Shown: positions 16,568 through 27,208, numbered from the stretch's first letter. The stretch is 64,000 nucleotides of DNA from BM714 sp964484935 (GCA_964484935.1 CAZAFW010000002.1:65333-129332); one strand, 5' to 3'. Notes: generated by a model from the sequence alone, not told the origin. Numbers and translations: made by a program.

Positions 16568-19388
16568 CCTGAAGCACTTTTTTTAAATACTGCCCAGTGT
16601 AGGAACGTTCGCAAAGGGCTATCTCTTCAGGCGTTCCCCGAGCTATTACACTTCCGCCCCTGTATCCGCCATCGGGACCAAGGTCTATTATATAATCAGC
16701 TGATTTTATGACATCGAAATTATGCTCTATTACTATGACCGTATTTCCGGACCTGACCAGTCTCTCGATTACATTTATCAATTTATGGACATCGGCCATG
16801 TGTAAACCTGTAGTCGGTTCGTCTAAAATGTAGAGTGTGCTTCCAGTGCTGCGCTTGCTGAGTTCTGAAGCTAGCTTGATTCTCTGGGCCTCTCCCCCCG
16901 AAAGCTGGGTCGAAGGCTGTCCAAGCCTTATATATCCAAGCCCCACATCATTTAGAGTCTTCAGTTTCCTTTGTATCTTTGGTATGTTTTCAAAAAACTG
17001 AAGAGCCTCTTCTACTGTCATGTCGAGAACTTGCGATATGTTCTTGCCCTTGTACTTGATTTCAAGCGTTTCCCTATTGTATCTCTTTCCGCCGCATACA
17101 TCGCACTCAACATATACATCAGGAAGAAAGTGCATTTCTATCTTTATGATTCCATCGCCCTTGCAGGCTTCACACCTTCCGCCTTTGACATTGAAACTGA
17201 ATCTGCCCTTCTTGTATCCACGCATTTTCGAGTCGGGCAAACTTGCGAATATATCGCGTATGGGGTCGAATACACCTGTATAGGTGGCTGGATTAGACCT
17301 TGGAGTCCTTCCTATCGGCGACTGGTCTATGTCTATCACTTTGTCTATGAATTCAAGTCCCGATATACCTTCGTGTTTTCCAGGCTTCTTTTTAGCCCTG
17401 TGTATCTTTGCCGCTGCGCTCTTATACAATATTTCATTTATGAGGCTGCTTTTCCCGGAGCCTGAAACTCCCGTTACACATGTGAAAACTTTTAGTGGAA
17501 ATTTCACATCGATGTTTTTCAGATTGTTTTCTTCCGCTCCCTTGATTTCTATAAACTGCCCTTTTGAAGGTCGCCTTTTTTCAGGTATATCGATTTTCTT
17601 GAATCCTCTTAGATATTGCCCTGTTATTGAATCGACGCTTTTTATTATCTCTTCCGGTGTTCCCTGAGCCATGATGTATCCGCCATGCTCTCCAGCTCCC
17701 GGACCCATGTCCAGCACATGGTCTGCGAATCTTATTGTTTCCTCGTCATGCTCGACTACAATAAGCGTATTGCCTATATCTGTCAAGTCCCGAAGCGTCT
17801 TTAGAAGCATGCCGTTATCCTTCTGATGCAGCCCGATGCTTGGTTCATCCAGAATATAAAGCACTCCAACCAGCCCGGAGCCTATCTGAGTGGCCAAGCG
17901 AATCCTCTGCGACTCACCCCCCGAGAGTGTTCCGGCGGCTCTTGAAAGCGTAAGATAGTCAAGTCCGACGTTTATAAGAAATTCAAGCCGGTCAAGTATT
18001 TCCTTCAATATCTGCTCTGCTATTTTGCCTTTCTTTTGGTCAAGCTTCAATCCTTTGAAAAAATCCATTGCCTCCCTAATCGAAAAACGGGTGACTTCTG
18101 AAATATTGAAACCTCCCACGGAAACCGAAAGCGATTCTTTCTTCAATCTGTCTCCTTCGCACATATCGCACTTTATCATGCTCATGTATTCCTCTATTTT
18201 CTTTCGCATATAATCCGAATTTGTTTCTTTATATCTCCTTTCGAGATTTTTTACCATGCCCTCAAAAGGAGCTCTGTATTTTCTGAATCCTCCATAGCGG
18301 CTTTCGTATGTGAATTCGATATTGCGCGATCCGCTTCCATATAACAGCTCCTGTACAAACTTGCCTGGGAGCTTGTAAAAAGGCATGTCCATATCAGCTG
18401 AATGGTCTTTTGCAAGACTTTCTATCATTTGAACATAGTATGTACCTTCCCCGCTTGTTGAAATGGGATCAACAGCACCTTCTTTTATTGAAAGCTTTTT
18501 ATTTGGTACCACTAGGTCCGGATCAACCTTGAGTTCATATCCTATTCCCTTGCATTTAGGGCAAGCTCCGTATGGGCTGTTGAAAGAGAACATCCTCGGC
18601 TCCATCTCGGAAATACCCTGTCCGTGCTCGGGGCATGAGAATTTTGTGTTGAATATCATGTCTTCTCCATCAAGCAGATTGACAGCAACTAAACCATCAG
18701 TAAAGCCCAATGCCGTTTCCAACGAATCGCTCAGTCTTGACTCTATTCCTTCCCTTATCACCAATCTGTCGATTATTATATCTATTGAATGCTTTTTGTT
18801 CTTGTCGAGCTCTATTTCCTCGGAAATTTCAAATATCTCGCCATCTATCCTTGCGCGCACAAAACCTTCTTTTTTTATTCTTTCGATTTCTTTCTTGTGT
18901 TCCCCTTTTTTGCCCCTTACAACAGGCGAAAGTATCTGTATTCGTGTTTCTTCCTCAAGAACCATTATCTTGTCAACTATTTGGTCAACGGTTTGCTGTG
19001 AAATTTCAATGCCGCAAACTGGACAATGCGGAATTCCAATTCTGGAATACAGCAGCCTCAAATAGTCGTATATTTCTGTAACCGTGCCGACTGTGGACCT
19101 TGGATTCCTTGATGTGGTCTTCTGATCGATTGATATGGCAGGAGACAATCCCTCGATATACTCGACATCGGGTTTCTCCATTTGACCGAGAAACTGCCTT
19201 GCGTACGCAGAAAGGCTCTCCACGTACCTCCTCTGGCCTTCGGCATATATTGTGTCGAAAGCAAGAGAAGATTTGCCGGATCCGCTTAATCCAGTAATGA
19301 CAACCAATTTGTCCCTAGGTATTTTCACGTCTATGTTTTTAAGGTTGTGTTCCTTTGCGCCTTTTATTTCTATATAATCCTTTGACAT
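16560..19388 (-). CDS. uvrA: Excinuclease ABC subunit A
   Basis: About 942 residues. UvrA is the damage-sensing ABC-type ATPase of nucleotide excision repair. The first nucleotide-binding half shows GLSGSGKSSLAFDTIYAEGQRRYVESLSAYARQFL. Zinc fingers appear at CPVCGIEI, CPKCKG and CEACKGDG...CDVCGGKRY. Two ABC signatures are visible (TLSGGESQRIRLATQIGS and QLSGGEAQRIKLASEL). I start at the ATG at 19388, behind AGAGGAGTGG. It begins 10 bases after the uvrB stop, so the two are co-transcribed. Confidence 0.97.
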   Translation of the reverse strand: MSKDYIEIKGAKEHNLKNIDVKIPRDKLVVITGLSGSGKSSLAFDTIYAEGQRRYVESLSAYARQFLGQMEKPDVEYIEGLSPAISIDQKTTSRNPRSTVGTVTEIYDYLRLLYSRIGIPHCPVCGIEISQQTVDQIVDKIMVLEEETRIQILSPVVRGKKGEHKKEIERIKKEGFVRARIDGEIFEISEEIELDKNKKHSIDIIIDRLVIREGIESRLSDSLETALGFTDGLVAVNLLDGEDMIFNTKFSCPEHGQGISEMEPRMFSFNSPYGACPKCKGIGYELKVDPDLVVPNKKLSIKEGAVDPISTSGEGTYYVQMIESLAKDHSADMDMPFYKLPGKFVQELLYGSGSRNIEFTYESRYGGFRKYRAPFEGMVKNLERRYKETNSDYMRKKIEEYMSMIKCDMCEGDRLKKESLSVSVGGFNISEVTRFSIREAMDFFKGLKLDQKKGKIAEQILKEILDRLEFLINVGLDYLTLSRAAGTLSGGESQRIRLATQIGSGLVGVLYILDEPSIGLHQKDNGMLLKTLRDLTDIGNTLIVVEHDEETIRFADHVLDMGPGAGEHGGYIMAQGTPEEIIKSVDSITGQYLRGFKKIDIPEKRRPSKGQFIEIKGAEENNLKNIDVKFPLKVFTCVTGVSGSGKSSLINEILYKSAAAKIHRAKKKPGKHEGISGLEFIDKVIDIDQSPIGRTPRSNPATYTGVFDPIRDIFASLPDSKMRGYKKGRFSFNVKGGRCEACKGDGIIKIEMHFLPDVYVECDVCGGKRYNRETLEIKYKGKNISQVLDMTVEEALQFFENIPKIQRKLKTLNDVGLGYIRLGQPSTQLSGGEAQRIKLASELSKRSTGSTLYILDEPTTGLHMADVHKLINVIERLVRSGNTVIVIEHNFDVIKSADYIIDLGPDGGYRGGSVIARGTPEEIALCERSYTGQYLKKVLQEK

Positions 19389-19398
19389 TGCCACTCCT

Positions 19399-21372
19399 CT
19401 ATTTCTTGAGTTTCTTTTCAAGTTCAACCACACGGTCTCTTATTTCAGCAGCTCTCTCGAATTCAAGCGCCTTGGATGCGGATTTCATTTCCTTTTTCAA
19501 ATGCTTTATTACCGAATCCAACTCGTCCTTGTTTATCTTGGCTTCCATTTCAAATACAGTTTCCTGGTCAAGCGCTTTTGTGGCTCCAATCAAATTCCGC
19601 ACGTTCTTTCTAACAGTGCTTGGTGTTATGCCGTGCTTTTGATTGTACTCAAACTGGATTTTTCTCCTCTTTTCAGTTTCTTTGATTGCGAGGTCCATCG
19701 ACCTTGTAATTTTATCCGCATACATAATGACAGAACCGTCAACATTCCTTGAAGCCCGTCCTATGGTTTGTATTAAAGATGTCTCGGATCTTAGGAATCC
19801 TTCTTTATCGGCATCTAGGATTGCCACTAGCGTGACCTCCGGAAGGTCAAGCCCCTCCCTGAGAAGGTTTATGCCCACAAGAACATCAAAACTACCCATT
19901 CGCAATTCGCGTATTATCTCCATGCGCTCAAGTGTGTCTATGTCCGAATGCATGTATCTTATCTTTATTCCCGTTTCAGCAAGATATTCGGTAAGTCTTT
20001 CTGCCATTTTTTTTGTTAGCGTTGTCACCAGTGTCCTTTGCTGCTTTGCCGCTCGTTTGTTGATTTCACTTATCAAATCATCTATTTGACCTTCTACCGG
20101 CCTTACGCTTATTTCCGGGTCGAGAAGCCCTGTCGGTCTGATGATCTGATCTACTATTAGGCAACTTTTTTCTCTTTCGTAAGGACCCGGCGTTGCGCTT
20201 ACACAAACAATCTGCTTTGCCAGTTTTTCGAATTCGCTGAAATCAAGAGGTCTGTTGTCTAGAGCAGAAGGCAGACGGAAGCCGTAATCTACAAGGTTCT
20301 GTTTTCTTGAACGGTCGCCTGCATACATTGCCCTTATCTGCGGCAGGGTTACATGCGATTCATCAACCACAACGAGCATATCATCAGGGAAGTAATCCAT
20401 CAGCGTGTATGGCCTCTCACCTTCCCCCCTTCCGGAAAGATGTCTCGAATAATTTTCGATGCCGTTGCAGAATCCTATTTCCCTCATCATTTCCATATCG
20501 TACATGGTCCTCTGTCGAATTCTTTGAGCCTCGACGAACTTCTCCCTGCTTGTAAAATATTCATGCCTCTGTTTCAATTCGGCTTCTATTTTTACAATCG
20601 CCTTTTCTATTTTCTCTCTGCTTGTAACATGGTGGGAAGCAGGAAATATTGCGGCATGTTCGCGAATCCCCAAAATTTGCCCAGTCAAAGCGCTGACTTC
20701 GGTTATCCTTTCAACTTCATCTCCGAAAAGCTCTATCCTGATTGCTTTTTCGCCGGATGAGGCCGGAAAAATTTCTATCGTGTCTCCTCTTACCCTAAAT
20801 GTGTTTCTTTCGAAACTTAGGTCATTTCTACTGTATTGTATATCGACAAGCCTCCTGACAATTTCGTCCCGGCTCTTCTCCATCCCCGGTCTGACTGACA
20901 GAACCATCTTGTTATAGTCTATTGGATCGCCAAGCCCGTATATGCAGGAAACGCTGGCAACTATTATTACATCGCGCCTTTCTGAAAGCGCCGCTGTTGC
21001 TGAATGCCTGAGTTTATCTATTTCATCGTTTATGTCCGCATCCTTCTCAATGTAAGTGTCACTACGGGCAACATATGCTTCCGGTTGATAGTAGTCGTAA
21101 TAGCTTACAAAAAACTCGACTGCATTTTCCGGAAAAAACTCCTTGAATTCGCTACACAGCTGGGCAGCCAATGTCTTGTTGTGCGCAATAACCAATGTGG
21201 GCCTTTGTATTTTTTCTATTGCATTAGCTATTGTATATGTCTTTCCCGAACCCGTTACGCCGAGAAGAGTCCTGTATTTTTCTTTTGAGCAAAGGCTGTC
21301 CACAAGTTCCTTTATAGCCTTTGGCTGGTCACCCTTTGGAGAATAGTCCGACACTATTTTGAAACGGCTCAT
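19399..21372 (-). CDS. uvrB: Excinuclease ABC subunit B
   Basis: About 657 residues. UvrB is the helicase-like damage verifier. Walker A GVTGSGKT lies at residues 38-45; the beta-hairpin region YYDYYQPEAYVARSDTYIEKD follows. Helicase motifs VDESHVTLPQIRAMY and GINLLREGLDLPEV, and the C-terminal UVR domain that binds UvrC (IKHLKKEMKSASKALEFERAAEIRDRV), are present. The start is the ATG at 21372 behind AAGGGGTG; the open frame extends 15 codons further without a ribosome site. First gene of the uvrB-uvrA unit. Confidence 0.97.
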   Translation of the reverse strand: MSRFKIVSDYSPKGDQPKAIKELVDSLCSKEKYRTLLGVTGSGKTYTIANAIEKIQRPTLVIAHNKTLAAQLCSEFKEFFPENAVEFFVSYYDYYQPEAYVARSDTYIEKDADINDEIDKLRHSATAALSERRDVIIVASVSCIYGLGDPIDYNKMVLSVRPGMEKSRDEIVRRLVDIQYSRNDLSFERNTFRVRGDTIEIFPASSGEKAIRIELFGDEVERITEVSALTGQILGIREHAAIFPASHHVTSREKIEKAIVKIEAELKQRHEYFTSREKFVEAQRIRQRTMYDMEMMREIGFCNGIENYSRHLSGRGEGERPYTLMDYFPDDMLVVVDESHVTLPQIRAMYAGDRSRKQNLVDYGFRLPSALDNRPLDFSEFEKLAKQIVCVSATPGPYEREKSCLIVDQIIRPTGLLDPEISVRPVEGQIDDLISEINKRAAKQQRTLVTTLTKKMAERLTEYLAETGIKIRYMHSDIDTLERMEIIRELRMGSFDVLVGINLLREGLDLPEVTLVAILDADKEGFLRSETSLIQTIGRASRNVDGSVIMYADKITRSMDLAIKETEKRRKIQFEYNQKHGITPSTVRKNVRNLIGATKALDQETVFEMEAKINKDELDSVIKHLKKEMKSASKALEFERAAEIRDRVVELEKKLKK

Positions 21373-21451
21373 ACAAATCACCCCTTGCAAAGAAACGGCG
21401 GAAAATGTCTCGGTCATCGAGACACCTCCTGCCGCAAAATTATCATAATGA

Positions 21452-22573
21452 TTAGATTTCCAACTTCTTCGCCTCCAGGCGCTTGTTTACGAAGCGATTG
21501 AAAAACTCTATTATTACAGCTGCGAAAGGCGCTCCAAGAAGCATTCCCATCAAGCCAAACAGCTTGCCTCCGACAACAATCGCCAAAATTATCCAAAATG
21601 GTTTCAATCCGACTTTCTCTCCAAGAATTTTGGGGCCCAGGTAAAGACCGTCAAACTGCTGAAGCACCAGCATAAAGATTAAAACCCACAGCGCCTGCAA
21701 GGGACTGCTGAAAAGTGTTATGAGAACAGCCGGTATAGCTCCGATAAAAGGTCCGAAGTATGGAATCATATTGGTCAAACCGATGATTATGCTTAGAAGA
21801 AGAGCAAACTCAATCTTCATTATAGAAAGTCCTACGAAACAGATGATTCCGATGATAATCGAGTCAAGCACTTTTCCGTTGAAGTATCTTCCGAATATTC
21901 TATTCACTGTATTTCCGAACTCAATGACTTCATCCGCAATATGTTCATTGAGCACTGCATAAACTATTTTTTTAGCCCCTCTTACAAAACTCTCCTTGTC
22001 AAGCAACATGTAAACGGAAATTATAAGCCCCATAAGAAAACTAAGGAATGCCGATGTGACGCTCAAAGCTTTTGAAAAGGCAGCAATTGTAAATGCCGTT
22101 CCATTTTCAATATTGAATGTGCCGTTTATCTGCCCAAGTATGGCATTGAGGTTGTCCTCGAGATAGTAATCGGCATTGTACGTTTTTAGTATTTCGGATT
22201 TCTGTATTTTGTCTCTCAAATAGCTTTCGGTAGATTCAAGATAAGCGGGTATTTTTTCAAGTATTTCCCCTATACTGTTCATGATTTTTGGAGTTACAAA
22301 TGTGATTATCACAATTACCATTCCAATAATCAATGTGTATATTACAAGTATGGCATAACCACGCCTCATTCCCGTACCATTTTCCAATTTCAACATAAGC
22401 GGATTGATTAGATACGCAAAAGCGAAAGCCCAAATAAAAGGAGCTATCATGACTATTATGAAATCTACGCTTTTTACAAGTATTTCAGAGTTGTTTACTA
22501 TCCTGTACATGATAAAGGAAATTAGCAAAACAGGCAAAAGATTCAAATACCTTATTTTTTTATTGTTCGACAT
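21452..22573 (-). CDS. AI-2E family transporter
   Basis: 373 residues with about eight hydrophobic helices. The family signature region appears as GLTNMIPYFGPFIGAIPAVLITLFSSPLQALWVLIFMLVLQQFDGLYLGPKILGEKVGLKPFW, where the Pro/Gly-rich pattern is typical. The family includes the AI-2 exporter TqsA and Na+/H+ antiporters; the substrate here is unknown. A long loop follows the first helices (residues 100-160). The gene stands between the PDZ protein and uvrB. Confidence 0.88.
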   Translation of the reverse strand: MSNNKKIRYLNLLPVLLISFIMYRIVNNSEILVKSVDFIIVMIAPFIWAFAFAYLINPLMLKLENGTGMRRGYAILVIYTLIIGMVIVIITFVTPKIMNSIGEILEKIPAYLESTESYLRDKIQKSEILKTYNADYYLEDNLNAILGQINGTFNIENGTAFTIAAFSKALSVTSAFLSFLMGLIISVYMLLDKESFVRGAKKIVYAVLNEHIADEVIEFGNTVNRIFGRYFNGKVLDSIIIGIICFVGLSIMKIEFALLLSIIIGLTNMIPYFGPFIGAIPAVLITLFSSPLQALWVLIFMLVLQQFDGLYLGPKILGEKVGLKPFWIILAIVVGGKLFGLMGMLLGAPFAAVIIEFFNRFVNKRLEAKKLEI

Positions 22574-22622
22574 GTCATCCCCCTTGGTTGCCCCTAGCTT
22601 GATTATATCATATTCTCTATGG

Positions 22623-23858
22623 TCAATGTCTTTTCAAATATCTAAAAAGCCTTTTGAATCTGCTGCTTTCCTTGGCATTGAATCTGTATATTGTTCTTGG
22701 ATGCCTCTGGACATAAATGCACTCAAGACTTGTTATCCCACTTTGATAATTGCTGTATTCCTTTATATCAACACTTCCATTTAAATGCTTCACCTCTATC
22801 CATAGCATTGTCAATCTTTTTTGGAGAACCACATGGAGATCTTCATCTTCCAAGAGTGGCATATTGTTTATTTTCATTATCCTGTCTCCCGGCTTGAGTC
22901 CCATTTTATACCCCACGCCGTCTTTTTTTACCGAAAGCACCATGATTCCGGCATCTCCAGCTTCAAACAAACGTTTTCTTGCCTTTTCTTCCTTTTGGCT
23001 GTAAAGAATCAAACCCTCATGAGCAAGCGGCGCAAAAATTGCCGCCAAAAACTTGAAAGCATAGATATCTGCGGAAACCAATGAAAGGCCAAGCAGGGCA
23101 AGGCTGTAAAGAGCCAACCGGCCTGCTGCTATTCTGGTCTTTTCCCTGGGCATTCTTGAAAGCGTCATGTCTCCATAACCTAAAACAGCCACCAATCCTG
23201 TAAGCTGAAGAGTCACTGTTTGAATGCTCTGCCCGTCAGGAATGAAGGCAGGCCACCAAGCAGGCAGCGTTCCTGTATTTATTGGCACATCCCTTCCTAA
23301 AACGGCAACAATAACAATCATTGGGATAGGCCAAAACTTTTGCAGATAGAAGCCTCCGCAGATATTATTGTCTTCCGTTCTTGTTATGACAGGCGTTGAA
23401 AAACTATGTCCGTCTATATAAATCAATATACTTTCTATTATATGCAAAACTGCCACTACGGCCATCATGCTTGAAACATTGATATCCGGCCAACCTGTCA
23501 AAAGGCTCAAGATGGAAATTATTCCTCCTGCATATGAAAAACAGATGTATCTGGTGCGTACCATCATCAAGAAAATTGCCAATGGAAGAACATAGGAAAA
23601 ATCACCTATGGATATTGTAATTCCCAAGGCAGTCATCAAAACAGTCCCTAAATAACCTCCAGCAATTCCAAAAACAACGGAGTAAGCCGTTTTCCTCCTT
23701 ATGGGTGTAACTGTTTTGCCATAAAGAGATGTTTCCATACGCTCAAGCTTTCTATATTGAAAATAAACAACCAATATTACCATTAAAAAAATCGGTTCCA
23801 TGAACACGTCCGCTAAAGACGAAACTGTCAGTTTCAATATTCCATACAACTCATACAC
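22623..23858 (-). CDS. Polytopic membrane protein with C-terminal PDZ domain, MinJ-like
   Basis: About 411 residues. Six or more N-terminal membrane helices are followed by a C-terminal PDZ domain (LSVKKDGVGYKMGLKPGDRIMKINNMPLLEDEDLHVVLQ). This layout, and the position after ftsE-ftsX and ctpB, match Bacillus MinJ, which bridges DivIVA and MinD at the septum and poles. Identity as a MinJ orthologue is inferred from topology and gene order. I choose the GTG at 23858 as start, nine bases after GGAGG; a GTG six codons upstream has no ribosome site. Confidence 0.75.
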   Translation of the reverse strand: MYELYGILKLTVSSLADVFMEPIFLMVILVVYFQYRKLERMETSLYGKTVTPIRRKTAYSVVFGIAGGYLGTVLMTALGITISIGDFSYVLPLAIFLMMVRTRYICFSYAGGIISILSLLTGWPDINVSSMMAVVAVLHIIESILIYIDGHSFSTPVITRTEDNNICGGFYLQKFWPIPMIVIVAVLGRDVPINTGTLPAWWPAFIPDGQSIQTVTLQLTGLVAVLGYGDMTLSRMPREKTRIAAGRLALYSLALLGLSLVSADIYAFKFLAAIFAPLAHEGLILYSQKEEKARKRLFEAGDAGIMVLSVKKDGVGYKMGLKPGDRIMKINNMPLLEDEDLHVVLQKRLTMLWIEVKHLNGSVDIKEYSNYQSGITSLECIYVQRHPRTIYRFNAKESSRFKRLFRYLKRH

Positions 23859-23933
23859 AAATCCAAACCTCCACACTCCGATTAAATGCCCGGCTTAAAA
23901 CCAGGCACAGTTTTCCCATCAATGGGTTTTCTA

Positions 23934-25148
23934 TTATTCTACAAGCCCACGAATGACTTCAAGGGCTTTTTCAAGCTGCACATCTATTGCATTCCCGTCA
24001 TCGTCATACGGCAATTCTTCCGGCAAGGTAACAACTATGTCAGGATCTATTCCTGTTTCATGTATGTTTCGTCCGCTTGGCGTCTTGTAAGTAGCAATAG
24101 TGAGTTTTACCGCCGAGCCGTCATTCAGCGGATCGAGTATCTGCACAAGACCTTTTCCGAATGTTGTTTCCCCCACTATTATTCCGGATCCACTGTCCTG
24201 AATGGCTCCTATCAATATTTCGGACGAGCTGGCGCTGTTTTCATTCGCAAGCACCACCAGCGGCATATTCAATTTGGTCTCTTCATCGGAAGTCTCGACT
24301 TCAGTCTTTCCATCTCCATAGTCTATTGCAACAATGGTCTGCCCACCCAATATTTCATCGGCAATCTCTATGCATTCATCAACGTCCCCTCCGGGATTGT
24401 TCCTCAGGTCGAGTATCAGACCATCCACGCCCTGTCTTTTAAGGTCATCCAAGTTTTCCTTGAATTCCGAATACGATTTCGAATCAAACATTGTAAGCCT
24501 TAGATATCCTATGTTTTCATCCATTATTTCGGACTTGGCAACCTTCAATATTATTTCTTCCCGTATTATTTCTATAGTAATAAGACCCTCGTATCCTTCC
24601 CTCTCTATTTCAAGAACCACTTTTTCTCCAGGTTCACCTTTTATTCTACCTACGGCATTGTCTATTTCATCGGCAAAAACAGCAACTCCATCCACGAAAA
24701 TGATATTGTCTCCAGGCAAAATTCCGGACCTTTCGCCGGGAGTATCCTCGATTGGCGATATGACCGTTATCTTGCCGTCTTTTCCGGGCGTTACTACTAC
24801 TCCTATGCCTCCGTAGCTTCCCGTGTTTATTTCCTTTATATATTCATAGTCTTCCGACGTATAATATACCGAATACGGATCGTCCAGCGCTTCTAAAACA
24901 CCCTTGTATGCGCCTTCAAGCAATGATTGCCTGTCAATTTCTTTGAAAAACTCCGTTTCAGCCATATCCATTATATATTCCAGTTTGGAATACTTTTCCT
25001 GTGTGTCCCTGTATGCCTGAAGTTCTTCCGCCGGCAAGACAACACGGGTGCCGAATCTTATCCCAAGGAAATTATCCAATGCCGCAGTCCCCAATACAGA
25101 AACTGCCGCTGTTATTAATATAATAATAATCAACTTCGTTTTTTTCAT
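23934..25148 (-). CDS. ctpB: S41-family C-terminal processing protease (CtpB-like)
   Basis: 404 residues with an N-terminal signal anchor (KLIIIILITAAVSVLGTAAL), a PDZ domain (GIGVVVTPGKDGKITVISPIEDTPGERSGILPGDNIIFVDG) and the S41 catalytic region. The catalytic Ser is in ANENSASSSEILIGA and the general-base Lys in TFGKGLVQ. Such proteases act outside the membrane, for example in sigma-K activation or wall-enzyme regulation. It lies 16 bases downstream of the M23 gene, in the ftsEX cluster. Confidence 0.92.
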   Translation of the reverse strand: MKKTKLIIIILITAAVSVLGTAALDNFLGIRFGTRVVLPAEELQAYRDTQEKYSKLEYIMDMAETEFFKEIDRQSLLEGAYKGVLEALDDPYSVYYTSEDYEYIKEINTGSYGGIGVVVTPGKDGKITVISPIEDTPGERSGILPGDNIIFVDGVAVFADEIDNAVGRIKGEPGEKVVLEIEREGYEGLITIEIIREEIILKVAKSEIMDENIGYLRLTMFDSKSYSEFKENLDDLKRQGVDGLILDLRNNPGGDVDECIEIADEILGGQTIVAIDYGDGKTEVETSDEETKLNMPLVVLANENSASSSEILIGAIQDSGSGIIVGETTFGKGLVQILDPLNDGSAVKLTIATYKTPSGRNIHETGIDPDIVVTLPEELPYDDDGNAIDVQLEKALEVIRGLVE

Positions 25149-25164
25149 CTATACATCCTTTCAA

Positions 25165-26295
25165 TCAGTTCCCTTTCAACCAAGGAAGCGGATTGACATA
25201 TTTGCCGTTTTCCCTGACTTCAAAATGGAGATGAGGCCCTGTAGACAAACCTGTGCTCCCCGACTTCGTAATAGCCTGCCCTTTTTCCACCTTGTCCCCT
25301 TCGCCGACAAGCAAGGTGTTGTTGTGGGCATAGAGTGTTACTATTCCTCCTCCATGGTCGACCATTACAATTTTTCCATAGCCTCCGTTATAGCCTGACG
25401 CAATTACTGTTCCGCTTTGAGCGGCAACAATTGTCGAGTTTGCAGGTACTCCTATGTCAATTCCCGTATGCAGCTTTCTCGTTTTCAGTATTGGATGAAT
25501 CCTGTATCCAAATTCGGAAGTTATTCGAGTATATCCGGGAGCCGGCCATGTCATTATTCCTCCGATGTAAGCGGCGTCAGATTGTTTTCTTCTTATTTCC
25601 TCTTCGATTTTTTTTGCTAAATCGAGCAATTGGTTTTCAGATTTTTCTAGTTCGGCAGTATTTTTAATCAAGGCTTCCTTGTCTCTTTCAAGGGCGCCCC
25701 TGTTTAGCTGCAATCTTTGAGCTTTTTCATCTTTTTCGTTTTTCGAATTGACCAGCCTTAGTCTGTTCGCCTCTAGTTCCTGTTTTTTTACAAAAATAAG
25801 CTCCTTTTGTTCTTCCATATATTGAAGCAAATTTACATCGTGAGTGAATATCTTTTTAACCATGTCGAGGCGTGTGATCAAATCGCTGAAATCTTCGGAT
25901 GCAAGCAAAACCTCGATATAGCCGATATCCTTGTTTTTATACATAACCCTCAACCTGGAATTCATCACTTCCGTCTTTCCATCGATATTCTTTTCAGCAT
26001 CAGCAAGCTCCTCTTCCTTCTGCTTGATGTCTTTACGGGTATTCTCAATGTCATTGTCCAATAGAATCATAGCTTCTTCTATAAGACTTATGGATTTGTC
26101 CAGGTCCCCGATTTTTTCGCTCAAGCCTTTGTTTTTAGCTGTATTTTCATCTATCTTGGCCTGAATGCTTTCTATTTGCTTGTTGACGTCTTTCAGCTTT
26201 TCATTGTCATCACTTATGCTGTCGGCAAAAGCTTCAAGGCAAAACGCGAAAACCATTGCAAACACCACAAACCACAAAACTTTTTTATTGTTCAT
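25165..26295 (-). CDS. EnvC-like murein hydrolase activator / M23 peptidase
   Basis: 376 residues: signal peptide (VLWFVVFAMVFAFCLEAFA), a long coiled coil over about residues 27-240, then an M23/LytM domain. The zinc ligands appear kept (HTGIDIGVP and HLHFEVREN, with FGYRIHPI), so it may be an active endopeptidase rather than only an activator. Position directly after ftsX is significant: FtsEX is known to control a coiled-coil wall hydrolase or activator (EnvC, PcsB, CwlO). It is very likely the FtsEX partner here. Confidence 0.88.
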   Translation of the reverse strand: MNNKKVLWFVVFAMVFAFCLEAFADSISDDNEKLKDVNKQIESIQAKIDENTAKNKGLSEKIGDLDKSISLIEEAMILLDNDIENTRKDIKQKEEELADAEKNIDGKTEVMNSRLRVMYKNKDIGYIEVLLASEDFSDLITRLDMVKKIFTHDVNLLQYMEEQKELIFVKKQELEANRLRLVNSKNEKDEKAQRLQLNRGALERDKEALIKNTAELEKSENQLLDLAKKIEEEIRRKQSDAAYIGGIMTWPAPGYTRITSEFGYRIHPILKTRKLHTGIDIGVPANSTIVAAQSGTVIASGYNGGYGKIVMVDHGGGIVTLYAHNNTLLVGEGDKVEKGQAITKSGSTGLSTGPHLHFEVRENGKYVNPLPWLKGN

Positions 26296-26311
26296 TCCGA
26301 CACCTCCCGAT

Positions 26312-27208
26312 TTAGACTTTCAAATATTTTCTCATGGAAAGTATGCTGCCCAAGGCCCCTATTCCCATTCCGAGAACCGCAAATATGACCGTCATGTCCT
26401 TGATTATAGCATTGACTGGAACGATGTATGTTGTAAGCAGCATGTATATCTGATTGGAAACGGCATTGTAAATATAAGAGTATCCAAAATAGACGATTGC
26501 AAGCGACAAAATCGCTCCAAGCAAGCCTAAAACCATTCCCTCGATAAAAAAGGGCCATCTTATGAACCAGTTAGTCGCTCCAACGTATTTCATTATGTTT
26601 ATTTCCCTCTTGCGGGCGGCTACCGTAAGCTTTATTGTGTTCCCAATTATAAATATGGACAGGAATACAAGAATGGCGATTATTGCCAATCCGAGAAGCC
26701 TTATGAAGTTTGCTATTGAAAGGAGCTTCTGAACTATGTCATTGTAGTATTTGACTTCCTCTATTCCACCTATTGTCGATACATTCTTTACAATGGAATC
26801 ACTGTGCGCTATGTCCTTTACATAAATGATTATGGAGTTCGGAAGAGGGTTGCTTTCAAGGCCTTCAAGCAGGAATGCCTTGTCGCCCCATTTTTCCCTC
26901 ATTTTTTCCAGCGCCGTCTCTTTGGATTCGAATTCAATTTCGCGAATTCCCTCAACACCTTCGATCCGGGACTTTATGGCTATTATTTGCTCATTTTCCA
27001 CGTCGTCGCGCAAATACAACTGGATTGAATCGAATTGCTGCTTGACATCCTCCACCATGTGGTTCATGTTTATAATCAAAATGAAAACCATCCCGAGTAT
27101 CATCAGGGCCGCTGCAACCGAACCTATTGAAGCAATGCTCATCATCCTGTTCCTGCGTATGTTTAAAAACCCCTCTTTGATCAGATAAACTCCCGCCCTA
27201 ATCTTCAT
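26312..27208 (-). CDS. ftsX: Cell-division ABC transporter permease FtsX
   Basis: About 298 residues. A cytoplasmic N-terminus and first helix (RNRMMSIASIGSVAAALMILGMVFILI) are followed by an external domain of roughly 120 residues. Three further helices include the FtsX-type motif REINIMKYVGATNWFIRWPFFIEG. FtsX transmits ATPase action of FtsE to an external wall hydrolase. I choose the ATG at 27208 behind GGGGGTG; the gene overlaps ftsE by 11 bases. The longer frame starts inside ftsE without a ribosome site. Confidence 0.94.
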   Translation of the reverse strand: MKIRAGVYLIKEGFLNIRRNRMMSIASIGSVAAALMILGMVFILIINMNHMVEDVKQQFDSIQLYLRDDVENEQIIAIKSRIEGVEGIREIEFESKETALEKMREKWGDKAFLLEGLESNPLPNSIIIYVKDIAHSDSIVKNVSTIGGIEEVKYYNDIVQKLLSIANFIRLLGLAIIAILVFLSIFIIGNTIKLTVAARKREINIMKYVGATNWFIRWPFFIEGMVLGLLGAILSLAIVYFGYSYIYNAVSNQIYMLLTTYIVPVNAIIKDMTVIFAVLGMGIGALGSILSMRKYLKV